From NCBI GenBank assembly GCA_026396555.1, contig JAPLWO010000066.1, positions 1 through 31,523 on the forward strand: a stretch of 31,523 bases of DNA, given 5' to 3'. The DNA is from Candidatus Magasanikiibacteriota bacterium. Lineage in GTDB: Bacteria > Patescibacteriota > Patescibacteriia > Magasanikbacterales > 2-02-FULL-50-9b. Under the pieces are notes generated by a model, which was given only the letters and a program-made list of their open reading frames with translations, ran no database searches and was not told the origin of the DNA. Position 1 is the stretch's first letter, and each line of letters begins with the position of its first letter. Below, one piece after another: positions 5,957 to 13,908 of the stretch. The position numbers were made by a program, and so were the translations under genes.

Positions 5957-6787
5957 ATGTCCTCCATCAATTCCCTCCTCAAAGAATCCCCAACGCAAGA
6001 TCGTGAATATTTTTTGCGATATTTGTTGTCGATGGATCGCGGAGAGTTATTGATGCGGGGCGATGAAGAAGTCCCGACAAAAACAGTTCAAAAACTTCGT
6101 CAGCTCGAACGCCGCCGCACGGCCGGAACGCCGATGCAATATATTTTGGGCGAAGCGTGGTTTTATGGATTGAAATTTTTTGTAACTCCCGCGGTTTTAA
6201 TTCCGCGTCCCGAAACTGAATTAACCGTCGAGCGCGCACTTGCGATCACACGTGAACACGAAAAGTGTTCAGTACTCGACGTTGGAACCGGATCTGGCGC
6301 CATCGCAATCGCGATCGCAAAAAACTCCTCGGTCCACGTCACCGCAATCGACACGTCCGCACCAGCGCTCATCATTGCGCGAAAAAATGCGCGCGCACAA
6401 AAGGCTCGTATCACGTTTTCAAAACTCGACCTGCGCCGCCTGACAAAATTTCCCGCAGCCAAACATCTCATCATCACCGCAAATCTTCCCTATCTTTCCG
6501 ACAAACGCATGCAAAAATTATCGCCTGAAGTTTTGCACGAACCAAAACTTGCACTCTATGGCGGACCCGATGGACTTGATCTCTATCGCGCACTCTTCGA
6601 ACGCATCACCAAAATTTGTCGCGGCCACCGCATCAACCAAACAATCCACGCGCTCCTCGAAATTGATCCTGAACAAAAAACAAAACTCGCGGCGCTTTCA
6701 CACCACGAGTTTGCACATATTTCTATTAACTATCATCGCGACCTGCACGGCGACATTCGCCTCGCAGAACTGACAATTACTTTTTAG
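5957..6787 (+). CDS. prmC: Release factor glutamine methyltransferase
   Basis: PrmC (HemK) methylates the GGQ glutamine of release factors using S-adenosylmethionine. The 276 residues show the helical N-terminal domain (1-75), PRPETE at 83-88, the SAM-binding loop DVGTGSGAIAIA at 108-119, and the catalytic tetrapeptide as NLPY at 176-179. The textbook motif is NPPY; here the first proline is leucine, while the asparagine, second proline and tyrosine are kept. Its substrate RF1 is encoded 1.5 kb away on the other strand. The 3' end overlaps the end of rplY by 11 bases, tail to tail. Confidence 0.93.
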   Translation: MSSINSLLKESPTQDREYFLRYLLSMDRGELLMRGDEEVPTKTVQKLRQLERRRTAGTPMQYILGEAWFYGLKFFVTPAVLIPRPETELTVERALAITREHEKCSVLDVGTGSGAIAIAIAKNSSVHVTAIDTSAPALIIARKNARAQKARITFSKLDLRRLTKFPAAKHLIITANLPYLSDKRMQKLSPEVLHEPKLALYGGPDGLDLYRALFERITKICRGHRINQTIHALLEIDPEQKTKLAALSHHEFAHISINYHRDLHGDIRLAELTITF

Positions 6788-7469
6788 CGTCTTTCTTAAC
6801 TTCCTTTTTTGCAGCGTCTGCGTCAGCTGCTGGTTCCTCTTCCTTCTTTCCAACAACTTCAATCTTTGTGACGTCACCTGCATTTTCAGCTTCCAATGCC
6901 TTCAACTGATCTTCAGTCAAAGCTGCTGAAACCTTCGCTACAACGTCTTCGCCATCTGCAACTGCAGTCAAACCAGCTGGCAATGTAATGTCAGCAACGG
7001 TAATAACATCGTCGTAGGTTTTGAGTGATTCGATTGAAACATCGATGCCGCGAACCAAATCCTTTGGCAAACAACGAACTTCAAGAGAATCTTTAACCTT
7101 AACCAATGTACCACCTGTTTTCACCGCGAGTGATTCACCCACGAAGTTCAAGTGAACGTCTGTTTCCAATTCTTTCTTCATCGACACAGCGTAAAAATCA
7201 ACGTGTGTAAATTTGCCGCTCATTGGTGCAACCTGAATGTCTTTGATCAAAACATTGTGTTTGTCGCCACCTGCGATATCAATTTCAACCAAGGTGCTCT
7301 CACCTGCAGTTGCTAAAGTTTTTTCAAATGTGTTGTATTCAACTGCAATTGAAATAGGTTCCATTTCTGGTCCGTAAATAACTGCAGGAATTTTGCGATC
7401 AAGACGAAGCGCTTTTGTAACTGAGCGATGTTCGTTCGGTCGTGATTGTGCTGATAATGAGACTGTCAT
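6777..7469 (-). CDS. rplY: 50S ribosomal protein L25, CTC form
   Basis: L25 binds 5S rRNA in the central protuberance. The 230-residue protein is the long two-domain form (L25/TL5/CTC). An N-terminal 5S-binding domain (RKIPAVIYG, HVDFYAV about residues 25-95) is followed by the C-terminal beta domain (VRCLPKDL, ITLPAGL) and a lysine/alanine/glutamate-rich tail. ATG at 7469 is preferred over TTG at 7481, which would overlap the upstream gene. It lies eight bases after the zinc-ribbon gene and has no Shine-Dalgarno sequence, so it is co-transcribed and perhaps translationally coupled. Confidence 0.93.
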   Translation of the reverse strand: MTVSLSAQSRPNEHRSVTKALRLDRKIPAVIYGPEMEPISIAVEYNTFEKTLATAGESTLVEIDIAGGDKHNVLIKDIQVAPMSGKFTHVDFYAVSMKKELETDVHLNFVGESLAVKTGGTLVKVKDSLEVRCLPKDLVRGIDVSIESLKTYDDVITVADITLPAGLTAVADGEDVVAKVSAALTEDQLKALEAENAGDVTKIEVVGKKEEEPAADADAAKKEVKKDAKK

Positions 7470-7477
7470 ACGATAAT

Positions 7478-7828
7478 TCAATTCAAAAATGTTTCTCTTG
7501 AGAGCTGATCTTCTTTTAAGAAGTTATGCCACGCGATACAATCATCCCAATTTACGGTGTCGGCGTTTTTGAGCCGAACCAAATCTTCAGGCTGAGTGTC
7601 CGTAATAAGACCCATCGAACTTACGCCATTTGGTTGGTGCATGATGAGCGCAACGACTGAATGTCCGCACTTGCGACATGTCACAAACACGAGATGTTTG
7701 CTGTCTTGCTCGTCAATCACCTTAATTTCAAGCGGTTCGTACGCTGTTTCGCACAGCGGGCACTGATGAATCAGCTGTAACGCCTCATCATCTGTTGAAT
7801 TCGGGCGTTTCTTTTTACGTGGTGCCAT
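7478..7828 (-). CDS. Zinc-ribbon protein, unknown function
   Basis: A 116-residue soluble protein with a basic start (MAPRKKKRPN) and two CxxC pairs, CPLC at 23-26 and CRKC at 51-54, which should form a zinc ribbon. The segment between them is beta-rich (KHLVFVT). The C-terminal half ends with a tryptophan-containing helix NWDDCIAWHNFLKED. No enzyme motif is seen. It is the first gene of a short operon with rplY, which hints at a role tied to ribosomes or transcription, but that is context only. Confidence 0.75.
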   Translation of the reverse strand: MAPRKKKRPNSTDDEALQLIHQCPLCETAYEPLEIKVIDEQDSKHLVFVTCRKCGHSVVALIMHQPNGVSSMGLITDTQPEDLVRLKNADTVNWDDCIAWHNFLKEDQLSRETFLN

Positions 7829-7854
7829 ACCAAAGAATGTCAGGTATAGACCGC

Positions 7855-7883
7855 ACTATAGCAGAAGGCTGAATTTTTTGCAA
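7855..7883 (-). promoter_or_regulatory. Promoter of the zinc-ribbon gene and rplY
   Basis: On the minus strand TTGCAA (7878-7883) and TATAGT (7855-7860) are 17 bases apart. The leader would be about 20 bases. Confidence 0.65.
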
Positions 7884-7896
7884 GAGTCTGGGGCGG

Positions 7897-8994
7897 CTAT
7901 GAATATTGATGTGCCGCGACACTTTCTACGATTCCGACCAACACAAGATTTGCGATGAGCGACGAACCGCCATAACTCACAAACGGCAACGTCAAACCCG
8001 TAACCGGCAGCACACCCATAGTTCCGCCCAAATTAACCGTAATTTGGATTAGCCACAAACCCAAACTGCCCATCAAAACCATGAGCGTAAAATCGTCCCG
8101 ACACGCCATGGCGCGCACAATTAAACGCCACCCAATAATCGAATAACAAATAAATAGCGCCATCACACCCAAAAACCCAAGCTCCTCTCCAACAACAGAA
8201 AATACAAAATCTGTTTGGCGCTCTGGTAAAAAGTTGAGCTGATTTTGCGAACCATATCCAAAACCTTTTCCGAGTACGCCACCAGAACCAATCGCGATCA
8301 CTGATTGTCCAACGTTGTAACCCGTGCCGAGCGGATCATGCGACGGATCCATAAAAGTTACGAGACGATCTTTTTGATAGGGCTTTAAGAATGCAAACCA
8401 TCCGAGTAACCCAACAACTACTACCGCTCCAACTAAAAATAATAAAAACGCGCGACGCGTTCCAACAAATAATACGAGCCACAGCCACAAACCACCCAGC
8501 ACCAGCGCACCACCCAAATCTGGCTGTTTCATCACCAGCGCCATCGGCACAAGCGCAAGCACCGCAGTTCCGAAAAAAAATAATGCCGTATGAAACGCGC
8601 GACCTCGCCGATCAATCACACGTGCAAACGTCAATACCAACGCAATTTTCATAAACTCAACTGGCTGAAGCGAAAATCCAATGAATTGAAACCATCCGCG
8701 CGTACCGCGAACCGTCTGACCAAATAACAAAACCGCGACGAGTAGTGCAATTCCAACAAAATACCAGGTTCGACTCGTGGTTCGAAAAAATTCAGGATGC
8801 GCGCGCGCCAAAATAAAAATCGCCGCACCACCCAAAACAAGTGCCACGAGTTGGTGGCGCAGCAAATCAAACGAAGTTCCATGACTCAAATCAACACTCG
8901 CAATCGCAAGCTGACCAATCATCAAAACACCGCCCACTGCACCAAGGAGCGTCCAATCAAGAAATCGATATTGCGAAAAAAATCCTCGAAACAT
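7897..8994 (-). CDS. rodA: Peptidoglycan glycosyltransferase RodA (SEDS family)
   Basis: SEDS proteins polymerise lipid II into glycan strands; RodA acts in side-wall growth and FtsW at the septum. The 365 residues contain about ten hydrophobic helices and the hallmark loop KDRLVTFMDPSHDPLGTGYN (about 210-229), followed by QSVIAIGSGG, LPERQTDFVFSVVGEELGF and, near the end, GLTLPFVSYGGSS. The LPERQTDFIF-type loop and overall length favour RodA over FtsW, though the distinction is not absolute. It follows the truncated envelope-protein gene by 36 bases and is probably transcribed with it. Confidence 0.88.
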   Translation of the reverse strand: MFRGFFSQYRFLDWTLLGAVGGVLMIGQLAIASVDLSHGTSFDLLRHQLVALVLGGAAIFILARAHPEFFRTTSRTWYFVGIALLVAVLLFGQTVRGTRGWFQFIGFSLQPVEFMKIALVLTFARVIDRRGRAFHTALFFFGTAVLALVPMALVMKQPDLGGALVLGGLWLWLVLFVGTRRAFLLFLVGAVVVVGLLGWFAFLKPYQKDRLVTFMDPSHDPLGTGYNVGQSVIAIGSGGVLGKGFGYGSQNQLNFLPERQTDFVFSVVGEELGFLGVMALFICYSIIGWRLIVRAMACRDDFTLMVLMGSLGLWLIQITVNLGGTMGVLPVTGLTLPFVSYGGSSLIANLVLVGIVESVAAHQYS

Positions 8995-9030
8995 ATCTTA
9001 GCTGCCATTTCACCCACCACCGTACCGCAC

Positions 9031-9795
9031 TTATTGCGGCATGTAAACACTTGGGTCAAATACATCAACTGAAGGCAACACATCAACTTCATCAACCAAC
9101 TGATCTTTTACATAATTTCGTAAATCGATTGTTCGCGTTTCGCCGGTGCGAAAACTGTCGATTTGTGTTTCTTCAATTCCCTGCAAACCACCCGCACGCA
9201 TCAGCAAAATTTGAACCGGTACTGACCAAAAATTATACGCTGAATTATTCGTGATGCTAAATGTAATTCGATTTCCTGTATCTTGTGCGACGCCCGTATT
9301 AGTCACAGAACCCGCTGCAACATATGTCGCATTCGAAGTTGTAAACGAAGAATGTTCTTGTAAAAATGAAGGCACGTCAGCAATCGAATGCGAATCAATG
9401 CGACTCCACATGATATTTACAATTTTAAATGACGCATCCGTAATAGTTTGTCCCGGATATGAAATTCCAAGTGCAGTTAAATATTTTTTCTCGCCTGGTA
9501 AAATATAGACCGTTTTTGTGGGCGTCGACGCAACGCCAGCAACATCAAACTGATATGTAATAAGCACGTACCAATTATTATTTTTGTTTTGAACCGGAGC
9601 CGCGAAATCGTACTTATCATTTCCTGAATCAAAAATCGAAACTTGCTGATCACCGAAATCTAACGGAATTGCTGCGGCATTTTTTTGTCGATCCATCGAC
9701 GAACTTCCGAGGCGTTGCGCGATCGCGATAACAGCAGCTTCTTCACGTGGCTGTCCAGTCCACACATACGATACAAATCCGCTCAGCGCGTACAT
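9031..9795 (-). CDS. Probable envelope protein, apparently lacking its N-terminal part
   Basis: From ATG 9795 the product is 254 residues. It resembles CPR envelope proteins made of beta-sandwich-like domains: LITYQFDVAGV, TVYILPGEKKYL, then SVTNTGVA...FSITNNSAYNFWSVPVQILL and a final strand region. Members I recall begin with a transmembrane helix. None is present here. Upstream, the frame runs on to 9993 but through DNA of clearly different, GC-rich composition that encodes the cold-shock-like protein in another frame. The likely reading is that insertion of the GC-rich segment removed the original N-terminus. There is no Shine-Dalgarno sequence before 9795, so the start is uncertain and the gene could be a remnant. 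It lies upstream of rodA. Confidence 0.55.
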   Translation of the reverse strand: MYALSGFVSYVWTGQPREEAAVIAIAQRLGSSSMDRQKNAAAIPLDFGDQQVSIFDSGNDKYDFAAPVQNKNNNWYVLITYQFDVAGVASTPTKTVYILPGEKKYLTALGISYPGQTITDASFKIVNIMWSRIDSHSIADVPSFLQEHSSFTTSNATYVAAGSVTNTGVAQDTGNRITFSITNNSAYNFWSVPVQILLMRAGGLQGIEETQIDSFRTGETRTIDLRNYVKDQLVDEVDVLPSVDVFDPSVYMPQ

Positions 9796-10297
9796 TGACC
9801 GGAAGTTCACGTTCTTGGAGCTCGCAAAAGTGCGAGTCGCATTTGTTCTCCCAGCAGCGCAGCTTGAAGAGTTGCCAGCCGCCCATTTCCTTGCGCCCGA
9901 TGACGTTCCACCAGCTTGAGGTGCCGAGACCGTCATTGTCGATCTCGAATTCGCCGAATTCGACGTCGTCGGGCTGCAACGCCAGTGGTGCAATCTCGCG
10001 GATTTGCGAAATGTCGATCGTGAGCGACTGGCCGTGCTCGAAGTAAACGGGCGGAACGTACTCGGTCACGATCTGCCACGAATCCGCTTTCATGCGCGGC
10101 CTTGTGGGAGTGAGTTCCTCAGTCACGATCCAGCTGCCGATGAACGGCCGACTTTTGCGGCCATGCTTCGTCAACTGACCGTCCCGATGAAAGAAAATCT
10201 CGGTTCCCGTCTCTTCGAGCACGGCGAACCCAAACCCTTGATCGGGCAGAACCCGAACCACCCGAGCGAACCGGGTGAATGCGCTTACAACCAACAT
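9743..10297 (-). CDS. Cold-shock-domain-like protein, GC-rich
   Basis: The 184-residue product has a segment reading VVRVLPDQGFGFAVLEETGTEIFFH (residues about 11-36; quoted in parts it is VVRVLPDQGFGF then EIFFH). This resembles the RNP1/RNP2 core of nucleic-acid-binding cold-shock domains (GFGFI ... DVFVH). The remaining 140 residues are unassigned, with a cysteine-containing stretch CWENKCDSHFC near the end. ATG 10297 is chosen because AAGGAG precedes it by five bases; the frame continues upstream through promoter and leader. The last 50 bases overlap the envelope-protein gene in another frame and there is no terminator, so the natural C-terminus may also be altered. Confidence 0.6.
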   Translation of the reverse strand: MLVVSAFTRFARVVRVLPDQGFGFAVLEETGTEIFFHRDGQLTKHGRKSRPFIGSWIVTEELTPTRPRMKADSWQIVTEYVPPVYFEHGQSLTIDISQIREIAPLALQPDDVEFGEFEIDNDGLGTSSWWNVIGRKEMGGWQLFKLRCWENKCDSHFCELQERELPVNVRAERICIVCVDWTAT

Positions 10298-10394
10298 GAG
10301 GACTCCTTGCGAGGAAAAGCTTGAGGCATCGCCCATGTACACGCCACATGCGGCGCTAGAGATGAACGATGGTCTTATCCAAATAAGACTGATG

Positions 10395-10423
10395 ACTGTA
10401 TCAAAAAATGTGAATTTTGTCAA
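10395..10423 (-). promoter_or_regulatory. Promoter of the cold-shock-like gene
   Basis: On the minus strand TTGACA (10418-10423) and TACAGT (10395-10400) are 17 bases apart. The leader is about 90 bases and holds a hairpin TCTTAT/ATAAGA. Confidence 0.75.
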
Positions 10424-10433
10424 GTGTTTGGGC

Positions 10434-10504
10434 AAAAAATAAAAAACACCGGAACGACTCGCAGGTGGTAAGCGTGTTTTGCTTCTCCTGTGAATCGTTC
10501 CGGT
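10434..10504 (-). terminator. Terminator of the 306-aa GC-rich gene
   Basis: A 10-bp perfect stem (10448-10457 with 10495-10504) extends inward through CAGG/CCTG and is followed on the minus strand by a U-rich tract (complement of 10434-10446). It isolates the 306-aa gene from the cold-shock-like gene. Confidence 0.9.
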
Positions 10505-10525
10505 TCTGTGTGCCGAGTCAGTCGA

Positions 10526-11446
10526 CTACGACGCGGCGGCCTCCGTGGGGTTGGCCGCCATCGCCTTGAGGCCGGTCAGCAGCGCCGCAATCGCGTCCGG
10601 ATTGCTCTGCAGCACCAGCGCGCCGTTGTTGTTGAACGTCGCGACGGTCGCGTTGTTGTCGACCAGGGCGACCATGCGCGTCGGCAGCTTCAGGTCGGTC
10701 GTGGCTTCCGACTTGACGTTGACGACGACCGTGTCCGGCTGCGTCTCATCGTCGAACAGCACCTCAGCCAGCAGGAACGACCCGTTGTCGCGGTTGATGG
10801 TGAAGTGCGGCTGCACCTTCGGGTCGGCGTCGTCCAGGCCAAAGCCGCGCGACGCGCTCTCGAAATCCTTGGGTTCCACGCCCGTGAACACCACGTTGGC
10901 ACTCTTGTTGCCGTACAGCGCCCAGCCGGTGAGCCCCTCGGGACCGTAATCGAACACGATCGCGATGGTCTTGCCCGACTTGGTCACGACCGACGTGGTG
11001 TCGACGTAGCCCGAGAGCGCGAGCTCGTTCTCCAGGCCGAACGCCATGAAGTTCGGATCCTTCAGGTCGTGGTACGTGCCGCCAAACGCGCCGTTCATGA
11101 ACTGCGCGAGCGCCTGCAGGTTCTTCGCAGCCGAGCCGTCGAAGGTCACCAGCGGATCGACCTTGGTCAGCACCGTGAACGGGTGCTTACCCTCGCCGTC
11201 GTCGAAGATGCGCGACGACTTGATCGCGAGGATCGCTTCCTTGGGAAGCGGATCGCCCGCGGCGCTGCGCCCACGCAGGTAAATCTTGCCCTCATCGTCG
11301 GCGTAGACCGCCGTGAGCTGGCTCGATTGCGTTTCCGGCATGTCTTCGCCACCGCGGAACGCGAGGTCCACGTCCTTGTCGCGGATGATGGTGATGCCCA
11401 GCGCGATCGCCAGCATGTTGGTAACGCGGTTGATCTGTGTCGTCAT
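10526..11446 (-). CDS. Unknown 306-aa protein, GC-rich
   Basis: No family is recognised. The protein is soluble and acidic, with many beta-strand-like stretches (TAVYADDEGKIYLRG, TIAIVFDYGPEGLTGWALYG, TVVVNVKSEATTDLKL) and a helical, alanine-rich C-terminus (IAALLTGLKAMAANPTEAAAS). There is no signal peptide or obvious catalytic motif. ATG 11446 is chosen because the product starts cleanly there (MTTQINRV) with GAGAG upstream. Composition is very different from the neighbours: 41 of 60 bases in 10561-10620 are G or C, against 22 of 60 in gyrB at 13501-13560. It has its own promoter and terminator, which fits a self-contained, possibly acquired unit. Confidence 0.7.
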   Translation of the reverse strand: MTTQINRVTNMLAIALGITIIRDKDVDLAFRGGEDMPETQSSQLTAVYADDEGKIYLRGRSAAGDPLPKEAILAIKSSRIFDDGEGKHPFTVLTKVDPLVTFDGSAAKNLQALAQFMNGAFGGTYHDLKDPNFMAFGLENELALSGYVDTTSVVTKSGKTIAIVFDYGPEGLTGWALYGNKSANVVFTGVEPKDFESASRGFGLDDADPKVQPHFTINRDNGSFLLAEVLFDDETQPDTVVVNVKSEATTDLKLPTRMVALVDNNATVATFNNNGALVLQSNPDAIAALLTGLKAMAANPTEAAAS

Positions 11447-11544
11447 GGAATACTCTCTCGTTGCGTCCCCTATTGGGCAACGCATGGTTTCAGTTGTGCG
11501 AGCGCGGACCCATTGCCCGTGCTGCATTTCCGAAGGTGAAAGGG

Positions 11545-11573
11545 ATAATACTCGAAGACGCGAAATGTGTCAA
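11545..11573 (-). promoter_or_regulatory. Promoter of the 306-aa GC-rich gene
   Basis: On the minus strand TTGACA (11568-11573) and TATTAT (11545-11550) are 17 bases apart, close to the sigma-70 consensus. Confidence 0.8.
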
Positions 11574-11578
11574 GGGTC

Positions 11579-11620
11579 GTGCAGAATATCTCCTGCTCGC
11601 GAGACAGAAATATTCTGCAC
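11579..11620. repeat. Inverted repeat with 11-bp perfect arms
   Basis: GTGCAGAATAT (11579-11589) and ATATTCTGCAC (11610-11620) are perfectly complementary around a 20-base centre that contains CTCGCGAG. No U-run follows on either strand, so it is not a standard terminator. It sits directly upstream of the -35 of the 306-aa gene. Confidence 0.6.
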
Positions 11621-11660
11621 AAAAATTCACACACCGCGCGATCAATTTTGAAATCTGTGT

Positions 11661-11781
11661 GACAAAACAGCACCTTGTTACTCGCAGTGAACAAACAAAA
11701 TTTCTATCACGAAAAAAGGTTGGCTCTCACCAACCTAAAATTTTGCGAGTACATCTGCGAGAACAACGATGCTGTTTTGTC
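11661..11781. repeat. Long imperfect inverted repeat enclosing the gyrB terminator
   Basis: The arm at 11661-11689 pairs with that at 11752-11781, starting with 12 perfect base pairs (GACAAAACAGCA with TGCTGTTTTGTC) and continuing with single bulges through TTGTT and CTCGCAG. Inside lie AAAATTT/AAATTTT and the gyrB terminator hairpin, so the whole 121 bases can form one extended stem. It begins right after the gyrB stop. Confidence 0.6.
11712..11740 (-). terminator. Terminator of gyrB
   Basis: AGGTTGG (11717-11723) pairs with CCAACCT (11730-11736); on the minus strand U6 follows (complement of 11712-11717). Confidence 0.85.
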
Positions 11782-11783
11782 GC

Positions 11784-13847
11784 CTAGATATCAAGATTCT
11801 TTACCGTCTTCGCATGCGTCTGAATAAACCGTTTTCGAGGTTCAACTTCGCTTCCCATCAAAATATCAAACACCTCATCAGCTTTCGCAGCATCTTCAAC
11901 GCGCACCACTTTCATCTTACGGCTCACTGGATCCATAGTTGTTTCCCAGAGTTGATCAGGATTCATTTCACCCAAACCTTTATAGCGCTGAATATTTACC
12001 TTCACGCCGCCAACGACCATTGCTTCCGCTGCTTCGCCCGCCGCACCCTCTTGGCGATCTTCGGCATCTTCTTTATCAGCGTCAGACAGTTCGACAACTT
12101 CAACTTTTTTTCCGCCCTTTGCCGCACGTGCCACTTCAACTGACCTTACCATTTCATCGATAAACAAAACCTTTTCTTCTTCATTGAACGCGTAACGAAC
12201 TTCTTTTCCAATTTGAACACGGAACAAAGGTGGTTGTGCAATATACACATGACCCTGCATGAGCAACTCTGGCATATAACGATACAAGAACGTCAACAAC
12301 AATGTTCGGATATGCGATCCGTCCACATCAGCATCTGTCATGATCACGATACGATGATAACGCAATTTCGTAATATCAAATTGCTCGCCGATGTTTGTTC
12401 CAAGCGCGATGATGAGCGATTTCAATTCGTTGTTGCCCAAAATTTTATCCAAACGTGATCGCTCAACGTTCAAAATTTTTCCGCGCAGTGGCAAAATCGC
12501 TTGAAATTCTCGATTGCGACCCTGCTTACTCGAACCACCTGCAGAGTCTCCCTCAACAATATATAATTCTGATTGCGTCGAATCGCGGCTTGAACAATCT
12601 GCGAGTTTTCCTGGCAACGTAAAACCTTCGAGCGCACCTTTTCGCAAAACAGATTCACGTGCAACGCGCGCTGCCTGTCGAGCTTTTTGTGCCAAAATAA
12701 CTTTACCCAAAATTCCTTCCGCTTCTTTTGGATGCTCTTCCATGAACATCGCGAGCGCATCCGCAACTACCGTTTCAACCGCGCCTTTCGCTTCCGTGTT
12801 TCCTAACTTCCCTTTTGTTTGTCCTTCAAATTGTGGTTCTGCGATACGAATTGAAATAACTGCAGTCAAACCTTCGCGCACATCATCACCACTCAAACTC
12901 TCATCTTTTTCTTTCAACAGATTTTTCGCACGCGCGTATGCATTGAGTGCGCGCGTCAACGCATTGCGAAAACCTTGCACGTGTGTTCCACCTTCAGGAT
13001 TAATAATCGAGTTGGTAAACGCAAAAAGTGTTTCCTTAAAATCATCTGTATATTGAAGCGCAACTTCAACATGAACATCATCAGCTTCTTTTTCAATAAA
13101 AAATACTGAATCATGCTTCGCTTCTTTTGAATGATTCAAATGACGAACATATGACATGATGCCACCTTCGAAATAAAACGTCATGCCACGAAATTCATTC
13201 GCGTCGCGTTCGTCGTAACAACTAATTCGAACACCTTTCGTCAAATACGCATGCTGACGCAAGCGATCAACGATCGTGTCAAAATCATAATTCAATGTTT
13301 CAAAAATTTTCTCGTTCGGGCGAAACGTAATCATGGTTCCTGTATCTTTCGCCGTACCAACTTTTCTAATTTTTCCAGTCGGCTCACCCATCTTATAATC
13401 CTGCTCCCATGTTGCGCCATCGCGACGAACTTCTGCTTTCAACCAATTTGAGAGCGCGTTAACAACTGATGCACCCACACCATGCAAACCACCGGAAACT
13501 TTATATCCGCCACCACCAAATTTTCCACCTGCATGTAATTTCGTCAAAACTAATTCAAGCGCTGAAATTTTATATTGTGGATGTGGATCAACTGGAATAC
13601 CGCGACCATCGTCCCACTCCTCAACAACTGCATCTGGCAATAAACGCACGCGAATATTTTTCGCATAACCCGCCATTGCTTCATCAATTGAGTTATCAAC
13701 AATTTCCGCAACGAGGTGATGCAAACCTGCGATACCTGTTGAACCGATGTACATGCCCGGACGGCGACGTACAGCCTCAAGGCCTTCAAGTACTTGAATG
13801 TTTGCGGAAGAATATCCGGAAGCTGCTGGTTTCGTTTCTTTTGCCAT
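11784..13847 (-). CDS. gyrB: DNA gyrase subunit B
   Basis: GyrB is the ATPase subunit of gyrase, which introduces negative supercoils together with GyrA. The 687 residues carry the GHKL ATPase motifs (EIVDNSIDEA near residue 50, DGRGIPV near 80, GGLHGVGASVVNALS near 120). The transducer domain follows, then the TOPRIM motifs EGDSAGGSSKQGRNREFQA (residues about 440-460) and MTDADVDGSHIRTLLLTF, and the C-terminal QRYKGLGEMNPDQLW. Length and the PLRGKILNVE segment fit a short GyrB rather than ParE, but the two are close. It has its own promoter, divergent from secE, and a terminator at 11712-11740. No Shine-Dalgarno sequence is seen. Confidence 0.95.
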   Translation of the reverse strand: MAKETKPAASGYSSANIQVLEGLEAVRRRPGMYIGSTGIAGLHHLVAEIVDNSIDEAMAGYAKNIRVRLLPDAVVEEWDDGRGIPVDPHPQYKISALELVLTKLHAGGKFGGGGYKVSGGLHGVGASVVNALSNWLKAEVRRDGATWEQDYKMGEPTGKIRKVGTAKDTGTMITFRPNEKIFETLNYDFDTIVDRLRQHAYLTKGVRISCYDERDANEFRGMTFYFEGGIMSYVRHLNHSKEAKHDSVFFIEKEADDVHVEVALQYTDDFKETLFAFTNSIINPEGGTHVQGFRNALTRALNAYARAKNLLKEKDESLSGDDVREGLTAVISIRIAEPQFEGQTKGKLGNTEAKGAVETVVADALAMFMEEHPKEAEGILGKVILAQKARQAARVARESVLRKGALEGFTLPGKLADCSSRDSTQSELYIVEGDSAGGSSKQGRNREFQAILPLRGKILNVERSRLDKILGNNELKSLIIALGTNIGEQFDITKLRYHRIVIMTDADVDGSHIRTLLLTFLYRYMPELLMQGHVYIAQPPLFRVQIGKEVRYAFNEEEKVLFIDEMVRSVEVARAAKGGKKVEVVELSDADKEDAEDRQEGAAGEAAEAMVVGGVKVNIQRYKGLGEMNPDQLWETTMDPVSRKMKVVRVEDAAKADEVFDILMGSEVEPRKRFIQTHAKTVKNLDI

Positions 13848-13871
13848 AGGTCAATCATTAAATTCGATACC

Positions 13872-13901
13872 AGTTTAGCATTAACTATGCACATCAGGCA
13901 A
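13872..13901 (-). promoter_or_regulatory. Probable gyrB promoter
   Basis: On the minus strand TTGCCT (13896-13901) and TAAACT (13872-13877) are 18 bases apart. It is divergent from the secE promoter. Confidence 0.5.
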
Positions 13902-13908
13902 GAAAAAA

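Larger units (their letters stand above)
11447..11783. other. Non-coding region between gyrB and the 306-aa gene
   Basis: This 337-base gap has no credible gene. From right to left it holds the 3' inverted repeat and terminator of gyrB (11661-11781), an 11-bp perfect inverted repeat (11579-11589 with 11610-11620), the promoter at 11545-11573, and a roughly 90-base leader. The leader contains a CGTTGC/GCAACG hairpin just before the start region of the 306-aa gene. Confidence 0.6.

Noticed and set aside
10298..10435. N-terminal extension of the cold-shock-like protein
   Set aside because: It covers the promoter and leader, and the AAGGAG site fixes the start at 10297.
10490..11539. Long open frame on the plus strand opposite the 306-aa gene
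   Set aside because: GC-rich DNA leaves stops rare in antisense frames. The product is a run of arginine, valine and histidine, while the minus-strand frame has a natural composition, promoter, start and terminator.
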